The position numbers and the translations under genes are program-made. Shown here piece by piece: positions 16,809 to 26,056 of a stretch of DNA of 26,056 nt (its first letter is position 1; the number at the start of each line of letters is the position of its first letter). Origin of the DNA: Chrysochromulina parva (Eukaryota; Haptophyta; Prymnesiales; Chrysochromulinaceae); contig PJAB01000467.1 of NCBI GenBank assembly GCA_002887195.1, forward strand, positions 1-26,056, written 5' to 3'. The notes under the pieces were generated by a model. That model made no database searches. It was given only the letters and a program-made list of their open reading frames with translations, and had not been told where the DNA came from.

Positions 16809-19145
16809 ATGCCTCGCCTCTTCGCCTCGCTCGTGCTCGTGCTCGGCCTCTTCGCGCGTACCGCGCACGCGGAGGAGAAGGGCGAGACCTTCCAGTTCCA
16901 GGCTGACGTGAACAAGCTCATGGACATCATCATCAACTCGCTCTACTCGAAGAAGGAGATCTTCTTGCGTGAGCTCATCTCGAACGGCTCGGATGCGCTC
17001 GACAAGACGCGCTTCATGTCGCTGACCGACCCGTCCGCGCTCGGCGAGGGCGACATCGCCAAGCTCGAGATGAAGCTGATGGCTGACAAGGAGGCGAAGA
17101 CGCTCACGCTGCGTGACCGCGGCTGCGGCATGTCCAAGGATGACCTCATCAACCAGCTGGGCACCGTCGCGCAGTCGGGCACCTCGTCGTTCATCGAGGC
17201 CTTCTCGGAGGGCGCGGACGTCAACCTGATCGGCCAGTTCGGCGTCGGTTTCTACTCCGTCTACCTGGTGGCCGACAACGTGGCCGTGCACTCCAAGTCG
17301 AACGAGGATGAGAAGCAATGGGTCTGGGAGTCGACGGCGGACTCGACCTTCTCGGTGCGCGAGAAGCGCGACGAGGAGGAGGACCTCGGCCGCGGCACCA
17401 AGATTGTGCTCACACTCAAGGAGGACTGCCTCGAGTTCCTCGAGGAGGAGCGGCTCAAGGGCTTGATCAAGCGCTACTCCGAGTTCATCAACTTCCCCAT
17501 CTATCTGTACACGACCAAGGAGGAGGAGGAGGAGGTGCCGATTGAGGAGGGCGATGCGGCGGAGGCGGAGGGCGAGGAGGAGGAGGAGGAGGAGTCTGAG
17601 GAGGAGGAGGTCTCCGACGCCGACGAGGAGGAGGACGAGGAGGACGACGCGCCCAAGACGAAGAAGGTCAAGAAGACCGTCCATGACTGGGAGCTCGTCA
17701 ACGACGCCAAGGCTCTCTGGACGCGCAACCCGTCGGACATCACGGACGAGGAGTACAAGTCGTTCTACCAGTCGATCACCAAGGACTTTGGAGAGCCGCT
17801 CGTCCACACGCACTTCTCGGCCGAGGGCGAGGTCGAGTTCAAATCGATTCTGTACATCCCCAAGGACGCGCCGCCCGATGCGTACCAGGACTACAACAAG
17901 AAGCAGAACAACCTGAAGCTGTACGTGCGCCGCGTGATGATCACGGACGAGTTCGACGAGCTGCTGCCGCGCTACCTCTCCTTCATCAAGGGTGTCGTCG
18001 ACTCGGACTCGCTCCCTCTCAACGTGTCGCGAGAGATGCTGCAGCAGAACAAGGTGCTCAAGGTCATCGGGAAGAAGATGACGCGCAAGGCGCTCGCGAT
18101 GATCAAGAGCATGGCCGACGCGGACAAGAAGGACGGCGGCGAGGACGAGGAGGATGAGGATGGCGAGAAGAAGGAGAAGAAGGCGGTCGAGGAGAAAGGC
18201 GAGGGCGAGGAGGAGGGCGAGTCCAAGTACACGCAGTTCTGGAAGTCGTTTGGCAAGTTCATCAAGATGGGTCTGATCGAGGACGCTGCCAACCGGACGC
18301 GCCTCGCCAAGCTGCTGCGCTACGCTACGTCCAAGTCGGGCGACAAGGAGATCTCGCTCGAGGACTACGTGTCCAACATGAAGGAGGACCAGAAGAACAT
18401 CTATTACATCTCGGGCGAGGACAAGGAGTCGCTGCTCAAGTCGCCGTCGGTCGAGAAGCTGCTTTCGATGGACATTGAGATCATCTTCATGACCGACTCG
18501 GTGGACGAGTACACGGTGCAGCACCTGACCGAGTTCGAGGGCAAGCGGCTGATCAACGCGTCGCGCGAGGGCCTCAAGCTCGAGGAAGGCGACAAGGAGA
18601 AGAAGCGCGACGAGAAGTACAAGCAGAAGTTCAAGCCGCTCCTCGACTACGTCAAGGAGACGCTGGGCAAGAAGGTCGAGAAGGTGTCGATCTCGAAGCA
18701 CCTGGTGCAGTCGCCCGTGGTCGTACTCTCGGCTGACTACGGCTGGACCGCGCAGATGGAGAAGGTGATGAAGTCGCAGGCCTTCGCCGACCAGACCAAG
18801 TTCGAGTTCATGAAGTCGAAGCGCATGTTCGAGGTCAACCCTCGCCACCCGATGATCGTTGAGCTGAATACACGGCTCTCCGAGAAGCCCGAGGGCGACG
18901 ACAAGCTCAAGGACATGGTCTTCTCGCTCTACCTGTCGGCCGTGGTCGCGGCTGGCTACCAGCTCATGCCCGAGGACGCGCAGGACTTTGGCGAGCGCGT
19001 GGCGCGCGTCGTCGCGCAGGACCTCGGTGTGGCCGGCGCGGCGCTCGAAGCTGAGCTCGAGGTGGCGGATGAGCCCGAGGACGCAGCGGAGGAGGAGGAG
19101 GAGGAGGAGGAGGAGGAGGGCAGCGCTGACAAGGATGAGGTCTGA
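16809..19145 (+). CDS. HSP90B1: GRP94/endoplasmin (ER HSP90) ending in KDEV
   Basis: The 778-residue intron-free product has a signal peptide (MPRLFASLVLVLGLFARTAHA, about 21 residues). The GHKL ATPase domain follows with ELISNGSDALDK (near 55), LTLRDRGCGM (near 103) and GQFGVGFYS (near 142). An acidic charged linker spans about 237-284. The middle domain has NVSREML with the catalytic-loop Arg near 408 and a second acidic insertion of about 35 residues before KYTQFWKSFGKFIKMG, as in plant-type GRP94. A C-terminal dimerisation domain and a poly-Glu tail complete it. It folds client proteins in the ER using ATP. The last four residues are KDEV instead of KDEL/HDEL; one C-to-G change in a CTC Leu codon would explain this. 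The ATG at 16809 is chosen because it begins the signal peptide. (GAG)n codons explain the acidic runs. Confidence 0.93.
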   Translation: MPRLFASLVLVLGLFARTAHAEEKGETFQFQADVNKLMDIIINSLYSKKEIFLRELISNGSDALDKTRFMSLTDPSALGEGDIAKLEMKLMADKEAKTLTLRDRGCGMSKDDLINQLGTVAQSGTSSFIEAFSEGADVNLIGQFGVGFYSVYLVADNVAVHSKSNEDEKQWVWESTADSTFSVREKRDEEEDLGRGTKIVLTLKEDCLEFLEEERLKGLIKRYSEFINFPIYLYTTKEEEEEVPIEEGDAAEAEGEEEEEEESEEEEVSDADEEEDEEDDAPKTKKVKKTVHDWELVNDAKALWTRNPSDITDEEYKSFYQSITKDFGEPLVHTHFSAEGEVEFKSILYIPKDAPPDAYQDYNKKQNNLKLYVRRVMITDEFDELLPRYLSFIKGVVDSDSLPLNVSREMLQQNKVLKVIGKKMTRKALAMIKSMADADKKDGGEDEEDEDGEKKEKKAVEEKGEGEEEGESKYTQFWKSFGKFIKMGLIEDAANRTRLAKLLRYATSKSGDKEISLEDYVSNMKEDQKNIYYISGEDKESLLKSPSVEKLLSMDIEIIFMTDSVDEYTVQHLTEFEGKRLINASREGLKLEEGDKEKKRDEKYKQKFKPLLDYVKETLGKKVEKVSISKHLVQSPVVVLSADYGWTAQMEKVMKSQAFADQTKFEFMKSKRMFEVNPRHPMIVELNTRLSEKPEGDDKLKDMVFSLYLSAVVAAGYQLMPEDAQDFGERVARVVAQDLGVAGAALEAELEVADEPEDAAEEEEEEEEEEGSADKDEV

Positions 19146-19752
19146 GCGCGCGCGCCGCGATAGCGCCGCGAGCCTTCACAGCACCGTCACGAGCCTTCAC
19201 GGCGCCTAGCGTGTTGCGCCCAGTCGGGCAGTGGACGTGACGTGTGCGTGTGGTGTGGTCCCATAGGCTGGTAGAGGAGGCAGGCGAGCGGGGCGGTGCG
19301 CGGTGCGCACGTCCGGCAGGCACGGGGCTCACCGTAGGCGCACCGCGCCGACGCGGCGCGTCACGAGCCACGTGGCACATCGGCATGCAGCAGGGCGGAA
19401 TGAGTGCGTGTGGAGGGGGGCAGATCTTGATGACGTGTCGATGTGTGCAACAACAACGATATACGATTAAACGAGGCGATGCCCATGGACCGTTGTTTTC
19501 TCGGGTCTCCACTGCCTGGTGTACGGTGTAAAGCGAAAGCCAAAGCGTGGTTCGCGGTGGCGTCAGGAGGGGGGGGCGGAGCCGAGAGCCAGCGAACCCG
19601 GCTCATCAGCATTTGGCCAAATTTCGGTGCATGAAAGACTAGACTTTCCGGATATGAAAGATGCACCTTCGTCTGCGAGGAAACATGCACACACAGGGCG
19701 AGTCAGGCATACTCGAGCGCGAGCGAGGCCCCTAAGGCCTCCCGCGCGCGCG
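19146..19752. other. Intergenic region, GRP94 3'UTR and downstream promoter
   Basis: No gene is recognised in these 607 bp. A tandem ACGAGCCTTCAC-type repeat occurs at about 19170-19200. The in-frame extension upstream of 19753 has no family likeness and is read as 5'UTR. Confidence 0.4.
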
Positions 19753-20932
19753 ATGTGGGGCGCGTCGCAGCCCACGGGCTCGCTCTCATCGCCCGGCAAC
19801 CTGCACGACGGCTCTTTCCAGGACGGCATGCTCCCTGTCTCTGGCGCAGGGCAGTCGCAGAACTGGGCGTGTGTGGGATGCTGCGGCGGCAATGGCTGCG
19901 GCGGCAGCTCGCAGATGAGCAGCTGCATGGGCGATGGGATGGGCTCGCAGTCCGGCCTGTCGGCAGGCTCGCTCGACTGGATGCTTCAGCGCAATCTGGG
20001 CGCGGGCGATGGCGGCGGCCTGCCAGGCATGGACTCCAGCACCGTGGGTGGAGCGCTTCCGGGGATGGAGCCCCAAGCCGCAGGCAACCCAACGGTGCAG
20101 GAGCTCGTCAACGCGACCGGCAGCTCGTGGCAGTTCTGCGCGCAGGTCCTCGAGGCATGCGGCAACGACTCGCATCGTGCGCTCACCGTAATCATCCAGC
20201 GCAAGCGGTCGCAAGCGGAGCAGCAGCAGCAGCAACAGCAGCTCGACCGACTCAGCAGCGGCGGCATGGGCGGCGGCGGCATGGGCGGCGGCGGCATGCT
20301 GCCGGGTGTGCTGCCACTGCCAGGCGCGCTGCCACTGCCAGGCGCGCTTCCGGGCGCGCTGCCGGGCGCGCTGCCAGGCGCGCTTCCAGGCGCGCTGACG
20401 GGCGCGCTGCCGGGCGCAGTGCTGCCCGGTATGGCGCGCCCGTACGGTCACCAGCCCTCAGAGGCGGAACAGACGGCGCTCGAGGAGCAGGAGCTGCTTG
20501 GCGCGCTCGCCTTCTCCCTCGCCGAGCAGCAAGCCGAACAGGGTCGCGCCGTGTCGAGCGCCACCAAGGCATCCTCAGCGGTGCGCGAGGGAAACGGCAC
20601 GGGCGGGCCGTCGGCGGTTTCGTCAGTCGAGGGGTTTCGTCCGTCGGCGGTTTCGTCAGTCGAGGGGTTTCGTCAGTCGGCGGTTTCGTCAGCGGCCCTC
20701 GACGAGGCGCGAGTCGCGCTCAAGACGCAGAAGCGCGAGGCGGAGCTCGCCGTCGCCGCGGCCAACCAGCAGGCGGCCCAACTCCAGGTAGAGCGTGCCG
20801 CTGCCATCCAGACAGCTGCGGAGGCCATGCGCCAGCGCAAGGAAGCGGAGACGCAGCTTGCCGTCCAGCAGCAGCAGCTGCAGCAGCTACAGCTGCAGCA
20901 GCAGCAGCAGCTGCAGCAGCAACAGCAGCAGT

Positions 20933-20981
<49 letters not shown>

Positions 20982-23900
20982 CTCGAGTGGCCAAGGCGGC
21001 CAGCTGCAGGTCATGGGCGCAGGCGCTGGCTTTCACAACGGCATGGGGGGGGGCATGTGCGGTGGCGCACACGCTCAACAGGGGCGCATGGGCGGCCCTC
21101 ATCAGCAAGGCGGCATGGGCACGCAGCAAGGCGGCATGGGCACGCAGCAAGGCGGCATGGGCACGCAGCAAGGCGTCATGGGCACGCAGCAAGGCGGCAT
21201 GGGCACGCAGCAAGGCGGAATGGGCACGCAGCACGGGCCGTATGGGCATTCCCCACAGGGCGTTTCCCCACAGGGCGTTTCCCCACAGCAGCACGGGCCG
21301 TATGGGCAGCAGCCGCCGCTGCCTCCGAAGGGCTTCGAGGGCGGCCCTCAGGGCGTTTCCCCACAGGGCGTTTCCCCACAGGGCGGCATGTCCTCTCCCG
21401 GGATGCCTCAGCAGGGCTTCAACATGCACGGTGGCATGCCGGGCGCCATGCCGGGCGCCAGTTTCGGCGGCGGCGGCGGCCGGCCGGGCGCGCACCAGGG
21501 GGGCCACGCGGGCTGTGGCCACCTCCACCACGGCGGCGGCGGCGGCGCCAACGGCGGGCCCATGGGGCACGGCCACGGCGGCCACGGCGGCCACGTGCCC
21601 CACTCGCCTCAGCCGATCGTGTGCGAGTTTTGTGGCCGTTGGCTGTCCGAGATGGCGCTCGATCAGGGCAACCACATGTAGATCTCCATGATTGCGCTGA
21701 TAGATCTCCATGATTGCCCTGATCGATCTCCGCGATTGACCTGATAGATCTCCACGATTGCCCTGCTGAGATGGCGCTCGATCTGGGCCTCCACATGTGC
21801 GACGAGTTCTGGAGCGGAGTGCGTCTGAGTGCATGCTCGTGTCCTCTGCTCATGTCCTCTGATGGCCTCCCTCATCAGGTGCGACGAGTTCTGGAGCTAC
21901 AACGCCGAGTTCCAGGCGTGCGGCGCGCAGTGTGCGCTGCTCATCGGCGGCGTGCTGCACCTGAAGCCGGAGCACCTGCAGTCGTTCGCGATGCGCTTCC
22001 CCAACATGCGGCGCGTCAAGCATGGAGCCTCCCCGGGCGAGTTCAACGGCCTCTTCATGCTCACCGACGAGCAGAGGCAGACGCAGGCGCTGCGTCTGCT
22101 CGCCAACTGCAACGTACGCACCATCCCGCTCGGGCACGCGGGCGGCTGGCGCTGCCTGCACGTGCAGCTCGCCCCCATCTCGTGCCCGCAGCGTGTTGGC
22201 CAGGCGGAGCAGTCGCTCCAGAACCAGCTGCTGCGGGTGATGCAGCAGCGCCAGGGCCAGGGCGCCGTGGTGGGCCAAGGCGCCGGCGCGGCGGGCGAGC
22301 GCGCAACGAGTCCGGGCGCGACCGGCAACGCGACGGGCGGTCGCCCGGGGTCGCCCGGGGGCCTGGTGCGCGGTGCTGACGCGTGGGTGATGCGCGCCAA
22401 CGAGGCCAAGCGGCGGAACACAGAGCCGATGATGCCTTCGCAGGGCTACGGCGGCGGCGGCTACATGGTGCAGCCGGGCATGCTGCCGGGCCAGGGGCCC
22501 GGCTCAGCGACCGGTGACTGGAAGTGCGCCAACTGCGGAAACATCAACTTCGCCTTCCGCGACAAGTGCAACCGGTGCAATACGTCACGCCCGGGCGCCA
22601 AGGTCTACGGGCCGGTGTCAGCCAACGAGCGACGCATCTGCCCGTTCACGGTGATGCTCATGCGCGTGCCGAGCCATGCGTCCGAGCTTCAGGTTGCCGA
22701 GGCGCTGCTCGTCTTCGGGGAGCTCGCGCCCGGGGGCATCAAATTCCATCGACAGGGCGCCAAGTTCAAGCAGCGGCGCGTGCGCATGCCCCCCGATGGC
22801 CTCGCCCTCCATGCCTTCTGCCGCTTCCTACGCCCCGCCTCGGCTTCGGCGGCGCTCCAGCGCAGCGAGGTGCTCATCCTGGGCTCGCCGGTTCAGATCA
22901 ACCCTGCCTTCATGCGAGGCGCGATGCCCGCCGACCTCGACGGCAACGGCATCAGCTTCGGCGTGCAGCCGGGCCAGCCCGCCGGCGCGGGCGGCCCGGG
23001 CGGCGCCGGCGACATGGGCGGCGCCGGAGGGCTCCATGGCAACCTGCCGGGCGGCGGTAGTATGATGGCAGGCGCTAATCTCGGCGCGAATCTCGGCGGT
23101 AGTATGATGGCAGGTGCTGGCATCGGCGGCCCGACGAATCTCGGCTCGAATCTCGGCATGAATCTCGGCGGCGGCCCCAACAACAACATGGGAGGGACCA
23201 TGGCTGGCACGAATCTCGGCATGAATCTCGGAGGGGGCATGGCTGGCCAGGGCGGCGCCGGCGGTGCCGGCGGCATGGGTATGGGCGGCGCTCGACAGAT
23301 GGGCATGGGCGGCCAGCAGCAGCCGGGGATGCCGCCGCTGCCCAGCTACTCGGGCGGCATGGGCGGTGGGGGCATGGGTGGCGGGGGCATGGGCGGCGGC
23401 GGGCAGGGTGGCATGGGCGGCTCGCAGCAGCACGCCATCATGCCGCCGCTGCCGCCCTCGTCATGCTCGGGCGCCATGATGGGCACGGGCGCGAGCAGCG
23501 CCATGATGGGCGCCGGCGGTATGGGTGACGCCCTCGTCACGAGGGCACCCTATACGGCGAGCCAACTCGAGGCGCTGCAGATGCAGATGAGCGAGATGGG
23601 CATGGGCGGCAGCGCCCACGGCAGCTCCAACGGCTCCTTCAAGAGTCAGCTCTCCTCCGAAAGTGGCGCCCAACACGGCGCGTCCGAGCCGACCGTACCC
23701 ATCGACGCGACCTCCTTCCTCTGCGCCTGCCTGCCGCTCCTCTGCCAGCTCGACTCATTCAAAGCGCAAGTGCTCCGCATCGCGCCCACGTCGGATGCGC
23801 TCGTCGTCGGGCTGCAGGGCGCCATGCGGGCGCTCGCCCAGTCGAGCACAGCTCTCTCGAGCCCGCAAGGACTGCGCAGCCACCTGCCCTCGATGGTCGT

Positions 23901-24609
23901 CGACGGCGCGCGCTTGAAGCTGAGCGGCGCATCGGACGTAGGGGAGGCGTTCGAAGCGCTCGTCGGACTCTTCACCGAATCTGCCGACCAGCGCTTCGTC
24001 TCGTGCGTTGAGCACCACTTCTCCATGTCGATCATGGAGATGTGTGAGTGCACATGCGATGAGATGCTCGAGCCGCTCCATTATAGGCAGTCGACCGCCT
24101 ACGTGTCCGTCCCCCTGCTGCTGCAGCAGCTCGCCTCGGGCCCCGCAACCGCCGCGGGCGCGCTCACGTCACAGCTCGCCTCCTCGGCCGGGCCGCTCTG
24201 CCCCACGTACAATTGCGGCAACCGCATGCAGATCTTACGCTACCTGATGCAGCCCATGCCCGGGCTGCTGCCCGTCGGCCTCAGCTGGGAGACGGTCCCG
24301 CCCGCCCCGCCGGTCGTCCACCAGCTCCTCCGGGCTCTGCCCACCTCCATCGACATGCAACACGCCTTCAAGTCGGCGCCGCAACCGGCGACCGCCACGC
24401 TGCGCGGCGTGCTCTGCAGCTCCCAACACGCCCAACACGGCGTCGGCGCCTGTGCCTCCTTCGCCTTCGATCCGGCGCTCGGCGGCTGGGTGCACTCCGT
24501 CGATGGCGCCGTCTTGGGGGGCGACTGGGCCTCGGTCGCCGCCGTGTGCTCCGAGCAGCATTACAAGCCGGGGCTGCTCCTCTACCAAGTCAACCCGTCC
24601 CAATTCTGA
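19753..24609 (+). CDS. Ubiquitin-binding scaffold with UBA-like, UIM, RanBP2 finger and degenerate USP domain
   Basis: Exons 19753-21677 and 21879-24609 give about 1551 residues. In order: a Cys/Gly-rich start; a UBA-like helix bundle (112-150, TVQELVNATGSSWQFCAQVL); LPGA repeats; a UIM-like helix (about 243-258, EEQELLGALAFSLAEQQ); SAVSSVEGFR repeats; polyQ from (CAG)n at about 20930-20980; QGGMGTQ repeats (21 nt, six copies); a C-x2-C finger split by the intron (CEFCGRW...MCDEFW); a RanBP2-type zinc finger (W856, C858, C861, N865, C872, C875) expected to bind single-stranded RNA or ubiquitin; a weak RRM-like stretch (899-990); Gly/Met-rich repeats; and a C-terminal USP-like domain (about 1250-1551) resembling plant DUF627/DUF629 UCH-related proteins (VEHHFSMSIMEMCECTC, PGLLLYQVN). 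The Cys box reads TSFLCAC with Ser1254 at the nucleophile position, so it is probably inactive. Confidence 0.7.
20866..20982 (+). repeat. (CAG)n-rich polyglutamine tract
   Basis: CAGCAGCTG-type units end in an almost pure CAG run at about 20935-20979, encoding polyglutamine in the scaffold gene. It is likely length-polymorphic. Confidence 0.85.
21108..21233 (+). repeat. 21-bp in-frame minisatellite (QGGMGTQ)
   Basis: About six copies of CAAGGCGGCATGGGCACGCA with a final G, with small changes (one GTC in place of GGC), followed by shorter GVSPQ repeats to about 21380. All stay in frame. Confidence 0.8.
21678..21878 (+). other. Intron of the scaffold gene (201 nt) carrying a copy of the exon junction
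   Basis: AACCACAT|GTAGATC and CTCATCAG|GTGCGACGAG, phase 2, restoring ATG within NHMCDEFWSYN. At about 21768-21815 the intron holds GAGATGGCGCTCGAT, then CACATGTGCGACGAGTTCTG and GAGC, which is the spliced junction in unspliced form. The first 90 bases are CCATGATTGCCCTGATAGATCTC-type tandem units. Confidence 0.85.
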
Positions 24610-24808
24610 GGAGGGACCTCATTAAGTCAACCCGTCCCAATTCTGAGGAGGGACCTCATCAAGTCAACCCGTCCCAATTCTGAGGAGGGACCTTATCAAG
24701 TCAACCCGTCCCAATTCTGAGGAGGGACCTTATCAAGTCAACCCGTCCCAATTCTGAGGATGGACCTTATCAAGTCAACCCGTCCCAATTCTGAGGAGGG
24801 TTCCAGTT
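24587..24808 (+). repeat. 37-bp minisatellite spanning the stop codon and 3'UTR
   Basis: Units begin AAGTCAACCCGTCCCAATTC followed by TGAGGAGGGACCTTATC, at 24587, 24624, 24661, 24698, 24735 and 24772. The last is partial, with degenerate CTGAG(G/T)AGGG pieces to about 24835. The first unit contains the last codons and stop of the scaffold gene. Confidence 0.9.
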
Positions 24809-24839
24809 CTGAGTAGGGACCTCATCACGTCTGAGGACC

Positions 24840-25743
24840 ACGCCCCCCCTTATGGCGACGTGCCTCCCTCTCTCAGCTCCCAGAGCTTCCCTCTCTCTCT
24901 CTCTCTCTCAGCTCTGCGCAGTTACAAAGTGCATCCGTTCCAGTTAGGAGGGCGCCCGTTCCCATCGGCCGTCCTCCGGGTCAGTCTTCCGGTTCTCATG
25001 ATCATCAGTCGTCATCATGCCACTATCTCATGCATACGTGCCGTCGGGGTACGCGGGGCGCGCCATCAATACGATGACGAGAATACGGCGCCGCCGCTGT
25101 GGGCTTCCGCAATTTCAAATGGGGAAGGGGGGTGGCGATGGTAGGGCGGGCGCTCTCTCGTGCGCATCATTCATCGGTTTGGACGGCTTCTTCTCTTCGT
25201 GTGTTCATGTACGGCCATGGTGAGCATTTCTGTCCAAGGACGGCTCACGCACTTCACGTGTGTATTAGGTATTCCTATGGTGGACGGTTCGGTACGGTAC
25301 GGTTCCGTCCTTCCTTTCCTCCAACGTCATGGTGTGCGCGCGCGCGCACGGTCCGGTGTCCGGGGTCTGTAGCGTGGTGCGCCCGGTCAAACTGTCGAGT
25401 GGTTCTGGTTATGTACGCAGATCACGAACGATGTGTGTGTGCGCTGTTGTGTGCGAGCGGTGTCGCACTTCACAACCTCTGCGGATTTGAAACGATACAG
25501 AATTTTTCGGGTGAATGGATGATCCGATCTACCACCGCGGGCCGTGGGCGTGCGCGCGCTTACACACACCGGGAGACCGCCGCGCTGGCTCGCATCCGGC
25601 CTCCTCACGAGACATTCTCCTCACAAGTGAACCTGGTCTCGGACTCGCCATCTTGCGCTTGGGAGCGCGATTGGACCGGCTGTCGTCATCTGGCACATGC
25701 GAAGAGAGCACACGAGGTGATCCCTGTTGCGGGCCAAGTGCTC
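24840..25743. other. Intergenic region, no gene recognised
   Basis: It contains a (CT)n tract at 24890-24910 and CG/GT-rich simple patches (25336-25347). A plus-strand frame over 25099-25857 has no family likeness and overlaps the minus-strand gene, so it is not called. Confidence 0.4.
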
Positions 25744-26056
25744 TTACTTGCTCTCCTCGGCGAGTTTTTGGAGCAAGCCGGACCCCTTCGACTCAACTTT
25801 CTTGGGGGCACGGCGCTGCTCACAAGCTGCCTTCACAGCCGCGCTGAAATCCCCTGACTCCGTCGAAGTCAGCATGTCGATCAGATCGCAAATGCCGCGC
25901 ATATCCTCTTCAGCGGTCGGTCCGGCAAGCCGAAGATCGCCGTTGAATTTGGACCACAGCAGCGTGCCCACTTTCGGCGAATAATTCTTCTCCGCCACTG
26001 GCGGGGGCGGCCACGACGAAACTCCGGGAAGGGCGACCGACACCTCAAAGCAGCCA
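25744..26056 (-). CDS. Unrecognised protein, C-terminal part, runs off the window
   Basis: A minus-strand frame enters from the window edge and ends at the stop at 25746-25744, giving about 103 residues. It has a proline cluster (SWPPPPVAEKN), a segment KVGTLLWSKFNGDLRLAGPT, an acidic helix-like EEDMRGICDLIDMLTS and a Lys-rich end QKLAEESK. The frame is open at base 26056, so the start is outside. I do not recognise a family. The mixed, non-repetitive composition argues for a real coding region rather than a shadow frame. Confidence 0.55.
   Translation of the reverse strand, partial: GCFEVSVALPGVSSWPPPPVAEKNYSPKVGTLLWSKFNGDLRLAGPTAEEDMRGICDLIDMLTSTESGDFSAAVKAACEQRRAPKKVESKGSGLLQKLAEESK

Noticed and set aside
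16617..18848. 743-codon minus-strand open frame opposite GRP94
   Set aside because: It is a Leu/Val/Arg-rich shadow caused by strong GC-ending codon bias; GRP94 on the other strand is a full conserved protein.
19519..19752. In-frame 78-codon extension upstream of the scaffold gene
   Set aside because: The residues look random and basic with no family likeness; treated as 5'UTR.
25099..25857. 252-codon plus-strand frame
   Set aside because: No motif is seen, it is Cys/Arg rich and it overlaps the more protein-like minus-strand frame at 25744-26056.

Overview
This is a GC-rich nuclear window from a eukaryotic alga. Three things point that way: spliceosomal GT-AG introns, ER and endosomal genes (a GRP94-type chaperone, a glucosidase II beta-type protein, a VPS9 Rab5 exchange factor), and a eukaryotic selenoprotein with a 3'UTR SECIS element. 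GC content, dense packing, simple-sequence tracts and selenocysteine use fit a haptophyte or a similar marine alga. I cannot fix the species from the sequence.

Layout from left to right. (1) 1-544, minus: open-ended Q/A-rich protein, divergent from a uL18m-like mitochondrial ribosomal protein (688-1116, plus). (2) 1401-2612, minus: glucosidase II beta-like protein. (3) 2712-6605, minus: four-exon secreted GH123/DUF6067-like glycoside hydrolase. (4) 6613-10039: a duplicated block. A direct repeat (6613 and 9325) precedes each of two plus-strand genes that share a 5' leader encoding MGxAASKHSHAERE. The first (7212-8786) joins an N-acylation signal, a zinc ribbon, a helical bundle and a CCCH finger. 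The second (9596-9916) is selenoprotein W with an in-frame TGA and a SECIS at 9957-10039. A copia-like RNase H scrap lies at about 6742-6948. (5) 10416-11072, minus: RING-H2 protein. (6) 11277-12911, minus: VPS9-domain protein. (7) 13192-16436, minus: five-exon fusion of a seven-beta-strand methyltransferase and a 2-oxoglutarate/Fe(II) oxygenase-like domain. (8) 16809-19145, plus: GRP94/endoplasmin ending in KDEV, divergent from (7) across a promoter with CCACGTCA-type motifs. (9) 19753-24609, plus: two-exon giant with UBA-like, UIM-like, polyQ, RanBP2 zinc finger and a degenerate USP domain, followed by a 37-bp minisatellite. (10) 25744-26056, minus: 3' end of an unrecognised gene.

Two threads stand out. 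First, a selenoprotein W appears to have gained a promoter-proximal leader and N-myristoylation signal by duplication from its neighbour. Second, several introns look born by tandem duplication of exon sequence around an AG|GT site. Intron 21678-21878 still carries a near-complete copy of the spliced exon junction, and seven of the eight introns are filled with short tandem CTGAY-like (branchpoint-like) or related units. All calls come from reading the sequence; no alignment, fold or database search was run.
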